A stretch of DNA of 64,000 nucleotides from Advenella sp048381675. GTDB lineage: Bacteria; Pseudomonadota; Gammaproteobacteria; Burkholderiales; Burkholderiaceae_B. The number at the start of each line of letters is the position of its first letter. The first letter of the stretch is position 1. The position numbers and the translations under genes were made by a program. Below the pieces are notes generated by a model. That model saw only the letters and a list, made by a program, of their open reading frames with translations. It searched no databases and was not told the origin of the DNA. Shown here piece after piece: positions 50,938-59,668 of this stretch. The stretch spans positions 310,001-374,000 of the forward strand of contig NZ_JBLWIS010000001.1 of NCBI RefSeq assembly GCF_048381675.1. Direction: 5' to 3'.

Positions 50938-51930
50938 ATGAAAGCCGCCTCCATTTTTTCAATTCCTAAAGACCTGCCAGATCATGAGCGGCAAAAACGC
51001 CGTCACATGCTTGCAAGTCTTGGTATTGCCTGGTTGGTCATGATGCAGGTAATGATGTTCGCATTTCCCGGTTATGTGCGTGGCGATTACATCGGTACAG
51101 AAAGCCTGGCCATGCTTGATGCAGCTATCATTATCATGAACTGGCTCAGTTTTGCGCTAACCATGCCTGTCCTTTTTTATTGTGCCTGGCCAATCTGGCA
51201 GGGCGTTTTCAAGAAATCACCTTCACATTCAATGCGCGTTAACATGGACTGGCCAGTTGCACTGGGTATTCTTACCGCGTTTATTCCTAGTGTTATTGCT
51301 ACCGTTAACCAGCAGGGTGAAGTTTATTTCGAATCTGTTGCCATGTTTGTGGCATTTTTGTTAACAGCCCGTTATCTTGAATTCTGTGCCGAACAGTCGG
51401 CCCGGTATTCTGGAATAGGTACACCAGCCAAACTAGAGCTGGCGCGTACTGTTATGACAGCAAAAGCCGATAAAATCGCTTTTGCATTTGTCATTATTCA
51501 AATATTGCTGGCTATTGTCAGTGGCATTGTCTGGTATCTGTTTATCGATCCGGCACATGCCTTGCCTGTACTGGTTGCGTTATTCGTCATGAGTTGCCCC
51601 TGTGCGCTGTCTATGGCGGTTCCTACGGCTTCCTCCGCCGCTCGTGCAATCTTTCTCAATAATCACAGTTTTTCCCCGGAACAACAAGAATTCGTATTAA
51701 GTCTTACCCGAAAAACCGCCAATCAAAATCTTTATGGTTCTCTGGCGTGGCATATTCTCATGGCACCGTTGGCCATGTTCGGGTTGGTGGCGCCTTGGGT
51801 CGCGGCCATTACCATGCTGGTATCTTCCTTGGCAGTGGCCTGGAACTCATGGCGTTTATATAAAAAATTCCATAATCAGGGCTTCATCATTGGCCCTGAT
51901 TGGACGGCAGGGAAAGCCGTCCAGGGATAA
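50938..51930 (+). CDS. CcoI/FixI-like copper P-type ATPase membrane region without catalytic domains
   Basis: 330 aa. It follows the membrane plan of CcoI, the copper pump for cbb3 oxidase: helices near 24-45 and 57-92, NMDWPVALGI (102-111), YFESVAMFVAFLLTARYLEF (130-149), then the CPC helix VMSCPCALSMAVP (CPC at 220-222) and C-terminal ASSAARAIF and QNLYGSLAWHILMAP. Missing are the N-terminal metal-binding domain, the actuator domain (only about 18 residues at 160-178), and the DKTGT and ATP-binding domains (only about 20 residues at 240-262). It cannot pump by ATP. The frame is intact, and ccoS follows after five bases. Confidence 0.85.
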   Translation: MKAASIFSIPKDLPDHERQKRRHMLASLGIAWLVMMQVMMFAFPGYVRGDYIGTESLAMLDAAIIIMNWLSFALTMPVLFYCAWPIWQGVFKKSPSHSMRVNMDWPVALGILTAFIPSVIATVNQQGEVYFESVAMFVAFLLTARYLEFCAEQSARYSGIGTPAKLELARTVMTAKADKIAFAFVIIQILLAIVSGIVWYLFIDPAHALPVLVALFVMSCPCALSMAVPTASSAARAIFLNNHSFSPEQQEFVLSLTRKTANQNLYGSLAWHILMAPLAMFGLVAPWVAAITMLVSSLAVAWNSWRLYKKFHNQGFIIGPDWTAGKAVQG

Positions 51931-51935
51931 ATGAA

Positions 51936-52088
51936 ATGGAATCTTTATTTTTATTGCTTCCCATTTCATTTTTATTTGTGATCGGTATCGGTGTTGCACT
52001 GTATTGGGCGGTGTTCTCCGGTCAGTTTGATGATACAGAAGAGAATGGGAAATCCATTCTCGAAGATAATGACTCAAATCATACATAA
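51936..52088 (+). CDS. ccoS: cbb3 oxidase assembly protein CcoS
   Basis: 50 aa, MESLFLLLPISFLFVIGIGV then ALYWAVFSGQFDDTEENGK: one membrane helix and the conserved AxxWAVxSGQFDD motif of CcoS, needed for cofactor insertion into cbb3 oxidase. ATG 51936 gives the family start; an out-of-frame ATG lies at 51931. It starts 5 bases after the ccoI-like stop, on the same transcript. Confidence 0.93.
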   Translation: MESLFLLLPISFLFVIGIGVALYWAVFSGQFDDTEENGKSILEDNDSNHT

Positions 52089-52205
52089 TAATTCTCCTGC
52101 TAAATAGCTCGCTTTGTTGTATTGCGACACGAGAGCTTGTTTTAACAAGAGTTCATGTAGAATGCGGGTCGACATGGGTATAAATTGCTCTGGATTCTTG
52201 TCTTG

Positions 52206-52219
52206 TTGACTCAAGTCAA
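52206..52219. promoter_or_regulatory. FNR box upstream of ccoN
   Basis: TTGAC-TCAA-GTCAA, an FNR/ANR site differing from consensus by one base per half. Centre at 52212.5; a start site near 52254 fits class II spacing with a weak -10 CATGAT at 52241-52246. The leader to ccoN is about 45 bases. Confidence 0.8.
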
Positions 52220-52297
52220 ACCAAATTTGTAGAAATGTTTCATGATTCTTATCGGTATCACATACAAATGAGTAGTAATTTTTAGAGAGGATGGTCT

Positions 52298-53779
52298 ATG
52301 CGTACTCAAAACGCAACTGTTAGTGAAGCTGACACCTTCAATTACAAGGTGGTTCGGCAGTTCGCCATTATGACGGTGATCTGGGGGATTGTGGGGATGT
52401 TTGTCGGTGTTTTTATTGCCGCACAACTTATCTGGCCCAATCTGAATCTGGTTGATTGGTTAAGTTACGGGCGTCTTCGTCCCTTACATACCAACGCGGT
52501 AATTTTTGCCTTTGGTGGTAGCGGTTTGTTTGCAACGTCATACTATGTCGTGCAGCGTACCTGTCAAACCCGTTTGTTTTGTGACAAACTGGCTGCATTC
52601 ACCTTTTGGGGCTGGCAGCTGGTTATTGTCGGTGCTGCCATTTCTTTGCCAGCAGGCTTTACGTCCAGTAAAGAATATGCCGAGCTCGAATGGCCTATTG
52701 ATATCCTGATCACATTGGTCTGGGTTGCTTATGCAATTGTTTTCTTCGGAACCATTGTCAAGCGTAAGGTAAAACATATTTATGTGGCAAACTGGTTCTT
52801 TGGTTCATATATCCTGACCATTGCCGTTCTGCACATTTTTAACAATATTGAAATGCCTTGGGGCTGGTTCAAGTCTTACTCTGCTTATGCGGGTGTACAA
52901 GATGCAATGGTTCAGTGGTGGTATGGCCACAACGCGGTTGGTTTCTTCCTGACAACCAGTTTCCTTGGCATGATGTATTACTTTGTGCCTAAACAGGCTA
53001 ACCGTCCGGTGTATTCTTACCGCTTATCGATTGTTCACTTCTGGTCATTGGCCTTTACCTACATGTGGGCCGGCCCTCATCACTTGCTGTATACCTCGCT
53101 TCCCGACTGGACCCAAAGTCTGGGTATGGCATTCTCCCTGATTCTGCTTGCGCCATCATGGGGCGGTATGATCAACGGTATCATGACCATGTCAGGTGCC
53201 TGGCATAAACTAAGGACAGATCCAGTCCTGAAGTTCATGGTTGTTGCATTGTCTTTCTATGGTATGTCTACCTTTGAGGGCTCAATGATGTCTATTCGCT
53301 CAGTGAACGCTTTGTCTCACTATACCGAATGGACCGTTGCTCACGTTCACTCCGGTGCGTTGGGTTGGGTAGCCATGATTACTTTTGGTAGCTTGTATTA
53401 CATGATTCCCCGTTTGTGGGGCCGTGAAGCCATGGCCAGCAAATCCCTGGTGGAAGCCCACTTCTGGATCGCCACCATCGGTGTGGTCCTGTATATCGCT
53501 TCAATGTGGATTGCCGGTGTAATGGAAGGCCTGATGTGGCGTGCTGTTGAACCTGATGGAACCATGACTTATGCATTTGTGCAGGCGCTTAAATCCAAGT
53601 ATCTGCTGTATATCATTCGTTTCACGGGTGGTGCTTGCTTCCTGGCTGGTGTGATTGTCATGTTGTACAACGTTATTATCACCATCAAAGGGCAAAAACC
53701 TGTTAATCCTGCAGTGCCGGTTGGTTCTTCTGAAGATTCTCACCAAGCATCAGCAGTTGGTGCTCCTGCAACAGTGTAA
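52298..53779 (+). CDS. ccoN: cbb3 cytochrome c oxidase subunit I (CcoN)
   Basis: A 493-aa core subunit with 12 helices carrying haem b, haem b3 and CuB. Haem and metal His are visible in GRLRPLHTNAVIFAFGG, WWYGHNAVGFFLTT, MWAGPHHLLYTSLPDW and VAHVHSGALGWV. It reduces oxygen at very low concentration and pumps protons. An FNR box controls it. ccoO starts 14 bases later. Confidence 0.97.
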   Translation: MRTQNATVSEADTFNYKVVRQFAIMTVIWGIVGMFVGVFIAAQLIWPNLNLVDWLSYGRLRPLHTNAVIFAFGGSGLFATSYYVVQRTCQTRLFCDKLAAFTFWGWQLVIVGAAISLPAGFTSSKEYAELEWPIDILITLVWVAYAIVFFGTIVKRKVKHIYVANWFFGSYILTIAVLHIFNNIEMPWGWFKSYSAYAGVQDAMVQWWYGHNAVGFFLTTSFLGMMYYFVPKQANRPVYSYRLSIVHFWSLAFTYMWAGPHHLLYTSLPDWTQSLGMAFSLILLAPSWGGMINGIMTMSGAWHKLRTDPVLKFMVVALSFYGMSTFEGSMMSIRSVNALSHYTEWTVAHVHSGALGWVAMITFGSLYYMIPRLWGREAMASKSLVEAHFWIATIGVVLYIASMWIAGVMEGLMWRAVEPDGTMTYAFVQALKSKYLLYIIRFTGGACFLAGVIVMLYNVIITIKGQKPVNPAVPVGSSEDSHQASAVGAPATV

Positions 53780-53793
53780 TTAGGAGAACTCTA

Positions 53794-54477
53794 ATGGCTA
53801 ATAAATCAAAAAGCTTTTTCTCACACGAAACCATTGAGAAGAATATTGGGATAATGATTATTCTCAGTATCCTGGTAATTTCATTTGCCGGACTGGTGCA
53901 AATTGTTCCTTTATTCTTCCAGCACTCAACCACACAACCTGCCGATGGGGTAAAACCTTACACCCCCTTGCAATTGCTAGGGCGTGACGTGTACATTAAG
54001 GAAGGTTGTGTAGGCTGTCACTCACAACAGGTACGCATGTTGCAATCCGAAGTGTTGCGCTACGGTCATTACTCCCTGGCTGGTGAGTCCGTTTACGATC
54101 ACCCATTCCTGTGGGGTTCAAAACGTACCGGTCCAGACCTTGCCCGTGTGGGTGGCCGTTATTCTGACGACTGGCACAGGCTTCACCTGCGTGATCCGCG
54201 TGCTCTGGTTAAAGAGTCCAATATGCCAGGATATAGCTGGTTGCAACATAAAGATATTTCCAACGTTGATCTGAGACCTCGTATGAATGCACTGCGCAAG
54301 CTGGGTGTTCCATATACCGATGAGCAGATTGCCAATGCCAATAAAGAACTTGCCGGCAAAACAGAGGAAGATGCTGTTATTGCTTACCTGCAAAGTCTTG
54401 GTGTTGGCTTTATCAACGCGTTACGCGCCAAAGAAACTGCCCAACCTGCAACACAGGCAGTTACTACCGGGGGCTAA
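53794..54477 (+). CDS. ccoO: cbb3 oxidase subunit II (CcoO)
   Basis: A 227-aa membrane-anchored monohaem cytochrome c. One helix (about residues 17-40) is followed by the haem site CVGCH (C72, C75, H76) in EGCVGCHSQQVRML, the segment KRTGPDLARVGGRYSDDWH and the Met ligand region ESNMPGYSWL. It passes electrons to CcoN. Confidence 0.97.
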   Translation: MANKSKSFFSHETIEKNIGIMIILSILVISFAGLVQIVPLFFQHSTTQPADGVKPYTPLQLLGRDVYIKEGCVGCHSQQVRMLQSEVLRYGHYSLAGESVYDHPFLWGSKRTGPDLARVGGRYSDDWHRLHLRDPRALVKESNMPGYSWLQHKDISNVDLRPRMNALRKLGVPYTDEQIANANKELAGKTEEDAVIAYLQSLGVGFINALRAKETAQPATQAVTTGG

Positions 54478-54482
54478 CTGAT

Positions 54483-54659
54483 ATGGCTATCATAAATGGT
54501 GTATTTACCGTCATATCAATGTTGATGTTTTTTGGAATCATCTGGTGGGCATGGTCAAAGCACCGTGTCAAGGACAATGACGAAGCGGCAATGTTGCCAT
54601 TCGAATTGCCAGATGAAGGATCAGATCAAGGAAATCGGAATAAGGGGTATGGATCATGA
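54483..54659 (+). CDS. ccoQ: cbb3 oxidase subunit CcoQ
   Basis: 58 aa. One N-terminal helix (INGVFTVISMLMFFGIIWWAW), then a charged tail with AAMLPFELPDEG, typical of CcoQ. CcoQ stabilises the oxidase under oxygen. It starts 5 bases after ccoO and overlaps ccoP (ATGA). Confidence 0.92.
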   Translation: MAIINGVFTVISMLMFFGIIWWAWSKHRVKDNDEAAMLPFELPDEGSDQGNRNKGYGS

Positions 54660-55570
54660 GTGATTTCGTGAGCATTGGATGGAGTTACTGGATTTCCATC
54701 ATTGCACTGGGTGGTGTTGCATTTTGTCTATGGTTGTTGTTCACGCAACGGTCTTGGCTGGGTGGCGCTCCCAAAGGTGAGGAAAGTACGGGCCACATAT
54801 GGGATGGAATTGGTGAGTTGAATACACCGATCCCCCGTTGGTGGATCATCATGTACGTTGGCTTGTGTGTTATTGGGCTTAGTATTATGTTCCTGTATCC
54901 GGGACTGGGCTCAAACCCTGGTTTGGTTGGCTATACAGCCGCCAAGCAGGTGGAAGATGAACGTGCCGAGTATCTGAAGACCATTGCGCCAATCTACGAG
55001 AAGTTTGCAGCAATGCCTATTGATGAGTTGGTTAAAAACTCTGAGGCTCACGTGATTGGTGAACGGTTGTTTCTGAATAACTGCGCACAATGTCATGGTT
55101 CAGATGCCAAAGGCCAGCCCAACTATCCCAACCTGACTGATAATGACTGGTTGTACGGTGGTGAACCCGAGGTCATCCTGCAAACCATCACAGAAGGTCG
55201 TCATGGCATCATGGCTCCTTTGGGTGCGGCAATTCCCCAGGCAAAAGCCGAGGAAGTGGCCAACTATGTCCGTTCACTTTCAGGGCTGTCACATGACGCT
55301 ACGCTGGTGCCGGCAGGTCAGGTAACGTTCAATCAGTTTTGTGTCGCCTGTCATGGTGCTGATGCTAAAGGCAATAAAGCCCTGGGTGCGCCTAATCTGA
55401 CTGATAACATCTGGTTGAGTAGCAGTTCCAAAGATAACATTGTCAATACTATCCTGAACGGACGTGAAGGTCTTATGCCTGCGCAGAAAAATCTTCTCAC
55501 ACCCGACCAGATCCGTATGTTGACATCGTATGTATGGAGTCTCTCCAATAAAGAGGCAGCAGCGCAATAA
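54656..55570 (+). CDS. ccoP: cbb3 oxidase subunit III, dihaem cytochrome (CcoP)
   Basis: 304 aa. Two N-terminal helices (about residues 9-30 and 61-80) flank the segment HIWDGIGELNTPIPRWW. Two haem sites: CAQCH (C143, C146, H147) and CVACH (C229, C232, H233), each followed by DxKG. It accepts electrons from soluble cytochromes. Overlap with ccoQ by four bases. Confidence 0.96.
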   Translation: MSDFVSIGWSYWISIIALGGVAFCLWLLFTQRSWLGGAPKGEESTGHIWDGIGELNTPIPRWWIIMYVGLCVIGLSIMFLYPGLGSNPGLVGYTAAKQVEDERAEYLKTIAPIYEKFAAMPIDELVKNSEAHVIGERLFLNNCAQCHGSDAKGQPNYPNLTDNDWLYGGEPEVILQTITEGRHGIMAPLGAAIPQAKAEEVANYVRSLSGLSHDATLVPAGQVTFNQFCVACHGADAKGNKALGAPNLTDNIWLSSSSKDNIVNTILNGREGLMPAQKNLLTPDQIRMLTSYVWSLSNKEAAAQ

Positions 55571-55592
55571 GCAGTAAATCAAGGAAGAAAGA

Positions 55593-57110
55593 ATGAGTAA
55601 TGATCGAAGTACCGAAGGCAGAGATTCGGAACAGGCTCCGGCATGGCAACCCGTGCAAATGCAGCGTACCGCTCAGGTGTCAAGTTCAGCAGGGTTGACC
55701 GAGGAAGAAAGCAGTAGGGTTATTGAGGAATTCAGGGCAAAAATATACCCTCGATCGGTAACCGGCATCTTCGCACGCTGGAGGATCATTCTCGTTCTTT
55801 TTACCCAGATTATTTTTTATGGGTTGCCATGGTTGCAATGGAATGACCGTCAGGCTGTTTTGTTCGACTTGGGCGCCCGCAAGTTTTATATTTTTGGTAT
55901 GGTGTTGTGGCCGCAAGATGTGTTTTATATGGCCGTCATACTTATTATTTCCGCTTACGGCCTGTTCCTGTTTACGGCACTGGCCGGACGCCTGTTCTGT
56001 GGATATGCCTGTCCACAAACGGTATATACCGAAATTTTCATGTGGATAGAACGCAAGGTGGAAGGTGATCGGGTAGCCCGTATTCGCCTTGATGAAGAAC
56101 CTTGGTCGTTCCGCAAGTTTCGTATTAAGGCAACCAAGCATATATTGTGGATTGCCTTGGCTTGGTGGACGGGTTCAACCTTTATCGGTTATTTTGCTCC
56201 CATCCGTGAGTTGGGTGCTGATTTATTCAATCTGGAATTGGGTCCATGGCAATGGTTCTGGATGATATTCTATTCAATAGCAACCTGGGGTATGGCTGGA
56301 TTCCTGCGAGAGTCGGTTTGTAAATACATGTGCCCCTACGCTCGTTTCCAAAGCGTAATGGTTGACTCAGATACTTTTGTGGTTACTTATGACAAGATTC
56401 GTGGCGAACCTCGTGGTGGACGCTCACGCAAGGTAGATCACCATGAGCTTGGTCTTGGTGACTGTATTGACTGTACTGTCTGTGTACAGGTCTGTCCAAC
56501 TGGCATCGATATCCGTAATGGCCTGCAATATATGTGTATTGGCTGTGGTGCCTGTATCGATGCCTGTGACCAGATTATGGATAAAATGAATTATCCAAAA
56601 GGCCTGATCCGTTATACTTCTGAAAATGGCATGCTTGAAGGCCTTGATAATAAACAGGCAAGGAAACGTCTGTTCAAGCCCCGGGTTTATGTTTACCTGA
56701 CATTGCTGGCATTTTTTATCATCGCTTTCCTGGCCTCTGTTGCCATGCGTACACCGTTACGGATGGATATCATGCGTGATCGCGGGGCATTGGGACGTGA
56801 AGTGCCGGGAGGTTTAATAGAAAACGTTTATCGCGTACAGATCATTAATATGACAGAACAGCCGCTAGACCTTGAGATTACCGCCAAAGGCAAGGATATT
56901 GAGAAAGCCCATGTCCGTGCGGGTGACAAGGATAATGCTGTTGTGACTGTTGCGCCGTTTGCCAATGAGTGGGTGCCACTGGTTGTCCAGGTTCCTCTGG
57001 AAGAGGTTAAGCCTGGTCTGTATGATCTTGAGCTGAAAGTCGAGACGCTGGAAAGTGAAGACGTTGAACTTAAGGCAGAAGAGAAAACAAGCTTCTTTGT
57101 TCCTAATTAA
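55593..57110 (+). CDS. ccoG: cbb3 oxidase accessory protein CcoG (FixG/RdxA)
   Basis: A 505-aa membrane iron-sulfur protein, thought to reduce Cu(II) for oxidase assembly. Five or so helices with GRLFCGYACPQTVYTEIFMWIERK are followed by two ferredoxin clusters CIDCTVCVQVCP and CIGCGACIDACD (about residues 290-330). The C-terminal immunoglobulin-like domain covers about 395-505. Confidence 0.95.
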   Translation: MSNDRSTEGRDSEQAPAWQPVQMQRTAQVSSSAGLTEEESSRVIEEFRAKIYPRSVTGIFARWRIILVLFTQIIFYGLPWLQWNDRQAVLFDLGARKFYIFGMVLWPQDVFYMAVILIISAYGLFLFTALAGRLFCGYACPQTVYTEIFMWIERKVEGDRVARIRLDEEPWSFRKFRIKATKHILWIALAWWTGSTFIGYFAPIRELGADLFNLELGPWQWFWMIFYSIATWGMAGFLRESVCKYMCPYARFQSVMVDSDTFVVTYDKIRGEPRGGRSRKVDHHELGLGDCIDCTVCVQVCPTGIDIRNGLQYMCIGCGACIDACDQIMDKMNYPKGLIRYTSENGMLEGLDNKQARKRLFKPRVYVYLTLLAFFIIAFLASVAMRTPLRMDIMRDRGALGREVPGGLIENVYRVQIINMTEQPLDLEITAKGKDIEKAHVRAGDKDNAVVTVAPFANEWVPLVVQVPLEEVKPGLYDLELKVETLESEDVELKAEEKTSFFVPN

Positions 57111-57129
57111 ATTTTAGCTGGAAATTGAT

Positions 57130-57381
57130 ATGTCAACCTACAACGATAATGATCTTGATGTTAATCCCTGGTACAAGGAGCCTTGGCCATGGATTTTAAT
57201 GGCAGGGCCGGCACTGGCAATAATTGGTTGCATCATTACAATTGTACTGGCATTATCAACGAATGTAGATCAGCAAGTCAGGTTGGATGGCGTCAAGCAG
57301 GGGCTTTTTGTCAGTAAAGATGGCAAAGATATTCCCAGGTTTGACGCAGAACCGGAAGTGGAAGAAAGAAAACTCAAATAA
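57130..57381 (+). CDS. ccoH: CcoH/FixH-like small membrane protein
   Basis: 83 aa. NPWYKEPWPWILMAGPALAIIG, one helix, then a short tail. The segment PWY-x-x-PWPW matches the start of FixH/CcoH proteins, needed for oxidase maturation. Common FixH proteins run to roughly 150 residues with a periplasmic domain; this one stops soon after the helix, at a tail with VRLDGVKQGLFVSKDGK. It may be a short form or a truncated copy. Confidence 0.75.
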   Translation: MSTYNDNDLDVNPWYKEPWPWILMAGPALAIIGCIITIVLALSTNVDQQVRLDGVKQGLFVSKDGKDIPRFDAEPEVEERKLK

Positions 57382-57397
57382 CAAACGGGGGGTTTAT

Positions 57398-57646
57398 ATG
57401 CGTACCATAATGTGGATTGTATGGCCGTCTTTTTTAGCGGCCGGGTTGTTAAGCGGTGTGGTATTTGCGCTAGTAGAACCTGCGGATATAAGCATATTTG
57501 GTTATATCCCGGTAAGTATTGAATGGGTTTATGCTGGTGGTTTCTTTCTATTCTGGATAATGGCCGCATTTTCCAGTGTATTAAGTTTGTTTATGGTAAA
57601 TTCACGCGGAAACAATAAGTTGTTTGGAGATAATGAAGAATTTTAG
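57398..57646 (+). CDS. Small two-helix membrane protein at the end of the cco operon
   Basis: 82 aa, two hydrophobic helices (about residues 5-28 and 41-66) with a short polar end KLFGDNEEF. No family recognised. ATG 57398 has a strong GGGGGG upstream; the frame extends further 5' but through the ccoH end. Position after ccoH and before a terminator suggests it is the last gene of the operon and has a role in the oxidase or its assembly. Confidence 0.65.
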   Translation: MRTIMWIVWPSFLAAGLLSGVVFALVEPADISIFGYIPVSIEWVYAGGFFLFWIMAAFSSVLSLFMVNSRGNNKLFGDNEEF

Positions 57647-57670
57647 TTTTTATTATTAATATTCAACAAT

Positions 57671-57700
57671 AAAAAAAGTACGAAAATTTCGTACTTTTTT
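57671..57700. terminator. Bidirectional terminator between the cco operon and fnr
   Basis: A perfect palindrome A7-GTACGAA / TTCGTAC-T7 with a 4-base centre. It lies between two convergent transcripts; the fnr stop codon abuts the T-tract. Confidence 0.85.
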
Positions 57701-58441
57701 TTATTTTGTTTTGATGTTTGGTTCATGTTTGATCAGGTCATGCAGGCCTGATTTACTTAATAGCTGAACCTGACGCTGGTGAATACGAATCAAGCCTTCC
57801 TTGGCAAAGCGTGAAAGCAGGCGGCTTACCGTTTCAAGTGTAAGACCCAGGTAGTTGCCAATTTCTTCGCGGCTCATTCGTAGAATGAACTCGTTGGGTG
57901 AGTAACCCAGATTGGTAAATCGTGTTGATAAATTCAACAAGAAGGATGCAACCCGTTGTTCTGAACGCATGGCACCCAAAGACAGGACCAGATTATGAGA
58001 GCGCGAGATTTCCTTGCTGAGGATCTTCCAGAATTGCTGTTGTAAGGCAGGAATTTCCTGGGTTAATGTATCCAGATCGCTAAGCCTTAGAACACAGACT
58101 TCGGTATCTTCCAGGGCAATAGCATTCGACAAATGCGTGCCTTCGCTAAAACCATCAAGCCCCAGCAACTCTCCGGCAAGAAAAAAACCCGTAATCTGCA
58201 CGTGACCGCTTTCATTTTCGAGTTGTGTTTTCATGGAACCCGAACGAATGCTGTAAATGGCTGTAAGCGGATCGCCAACCTTGAAGAACAGCGTACCTTT
58301 GGGAATACGTATGCGTTCTTTAATCAGTTCGGTCAGTCTGTGCATTTCCGAAGGAGTCAATCCACCTGGAACACAGAGATGTCCTAGCATACAGGTTGAG
58401 CAATGAGTTGATTCTTTATTCAATAAAAGGTGTTTGAGCAT
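57701..58441 (-). CDS. fnr: Oxygen-sensing transcription regulator FNR
   Basis: 246 aa. The 4Fe-4S cysteines of FNR are all present: C14, C17 and C23 in HCSTCMLGHLC, and C116 in EDTEVCVLR. The recognition helix LTLETVSRLLSRF carries the ETVSR residues that read TTGAT. It should therefore be active without oxygen and bind the two boxes upstream of the ccoI-like gene and ccoN. The frame is open to a TTG at 58486, but ATG 58441 gives the family length and has AAGGAA upstream. Confidence 0.93.
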   Translation of the reverse strand: MLKHLLLNKESTHCSTCMLGHLCVPGGLTPSEMHRLTELIKERIRIPKGTLFFKVGDPLTAIYSIRSGSMKTQLENESGHVQITGFFLAGELLGLDGFSEGTHLSNAIALEDTEVCVLRLSDLDTLTQEIPALQQQFWKILSKEISRSHNLVLSLGAMRSEQRVASFLLNLSTRFTNLGYSPNEFILRMSREEIGNYLGLTLETVSRLLSRFAKEGLIRIHQRQVQLLSKSGLHDLIKHEPNIKTK

Positions 58442-58681
58442 CCCAATCTTTTCCTTATTGCCATACTCAAGCAACTGAGACAGCAAAGCATATTGTAGCC
58501 GTTATGCATCTTTAAATTGTTATTGTTTGGCCTGGATCAATTTTTTTCTTGAGCCATTTTGTTCATGGTTACAATAAAAAACCGAATCTTGTTCCTTTTT
58601 TGTTTGCCAGATAGATGAAAGCTTGATTTTACAGTTATATTAAAAATAGCGTAAATATCATATTACAGGCTTGATGTAATA

Positions 58682-59584
58682 TTATTTCCAGTATTTTTTT
58701 TGTGCGTAAGTATTTTTAAGTAGCTCGATGAAACTTCGGGTTCTTTGGGGTAAATGCTTTCTGTCGGGCAGCATGGCATAGATTCCGTTTGGAGGGGTAT
58801 TGTATTCATCCAATATGGTAACTAATCGGCCTTTTTCAATCTCACTGCGTACTTCCCACATGGATCGCCAAGACAGGCCTATGCCGCTTAAAGTCCATTC
58901 CAGCAATACAGAACCGTCGGAGCAGGATAATCTTGCCTTGGGTTTAATCGCAATGATCTGGTTGTTTTCCTTGAAAAGCCAGCCCTTATGCTGATTGCCT
59001 TGCTTGCCAAATGACAGGCATTCATGATGTTGAAGTTCATCAGGGTGTTGTGGCGTACCGTGCTTTTTCAGATATTCAGGAGAGGCGACTACCACCCGGT
59101 GGTTTTCAGCCAGCCTGATGGCAATCAGTTGTGAGTTTTCAAGATCACCGATGCGTATGGCGCAATCATATTGTTCTTCCACCAGGTCAACGACCCGGTC
59201 GGTCAGGTCAAGTGATATATGGATGTCCGGGTATTGTTGGCAGAATACAGGAATAAGCGGGGCAACATGTTTTCTTCCGAAGCCAGCTGGCGCTGTAATG
59301 CGCAAAGGGCCACTAATCTTGACCTTGCCTTCCGTAATCAGGCTCTCGGTGTCAGCCAGGTCTTTGAGGATTCTTTGCGCTTCCTCCAGGAATATATGTC
59401 CTTCCGGAGTAAGCGATAGTTTTCGGGTAGAGCGTATGACTAATTTTACACCCAGCCTTTCCTCGAGTGCATCAATGCGCCTGCCCATCATGGCAGGGGC
59501 AATATTTGCCTGCCGGGCTGCCGCAGAAAGGGTGCCTAGCGAAGCTACGGCGACAAAACTTTCAAGTTGCGTAAATCTGCCCAT
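58682..59584 (-). CDS. LysR-family transcriptional regulator
   Basis: 300 aa. The N-terminal helix-turn-helix is LESFVAVASLGTLSAAARQANIAPAMMGRRIDALEERLG, with RSTRKLSLTPEGHIF after it. The substrate-binding domain begins near residue 90 (GPLRITAPAGFGRKHVAPLIP). The type resembles the CrgA/YhjC-like group with VASPEYLKKHGTP. No divergent target gene is adjacent, so its regulon is unknown. Confidence 0.92.
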   Translation of the reverse strand: MGRFTQLESFVAVASLGTLSAAARQANIAPAMMGRRIDALEERLGVKLVIRSTRKLSLTPEGHIFLEEAQRILKDLADTESLITEGKVKISGPLRITAPAGFGRKHVAPLIPVFCQQYPDIHISLDLTDRVVDLVEEQYDCAIRIGDLENSQLIAIRLAENHRVVVASPEYLKKHGTPQHPDELQHHECLSFGKQGNQHKGWLFKENNQIIAIKPKARLSCSDGSVLLEWTLSGIGLSWRSMWEVRSEIEKGRLVTILDEYNTPPNGIYAMLPDRKHLPQRTRSFIELLKNTYAQKKYWK

Positions 59585-59668
59585 CGTAATCCCTTTGGAA
59601 AGTATTCAAGATTGAAACCAAATATTATCAACCAGATGGATGGTCTTTTGTAGGCTTGTGATCATCTG

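Noticed and set aside
50938..51930. The ccoI-like gene as a pseudogene of a full CcoI
   Set aside because: The frame is open throughout, helices and CPC motif are intact, both missing domains are replaced by short linkers, and promoter and neighbours are in place. Decay would not usually remove just the soluble domains in frame.
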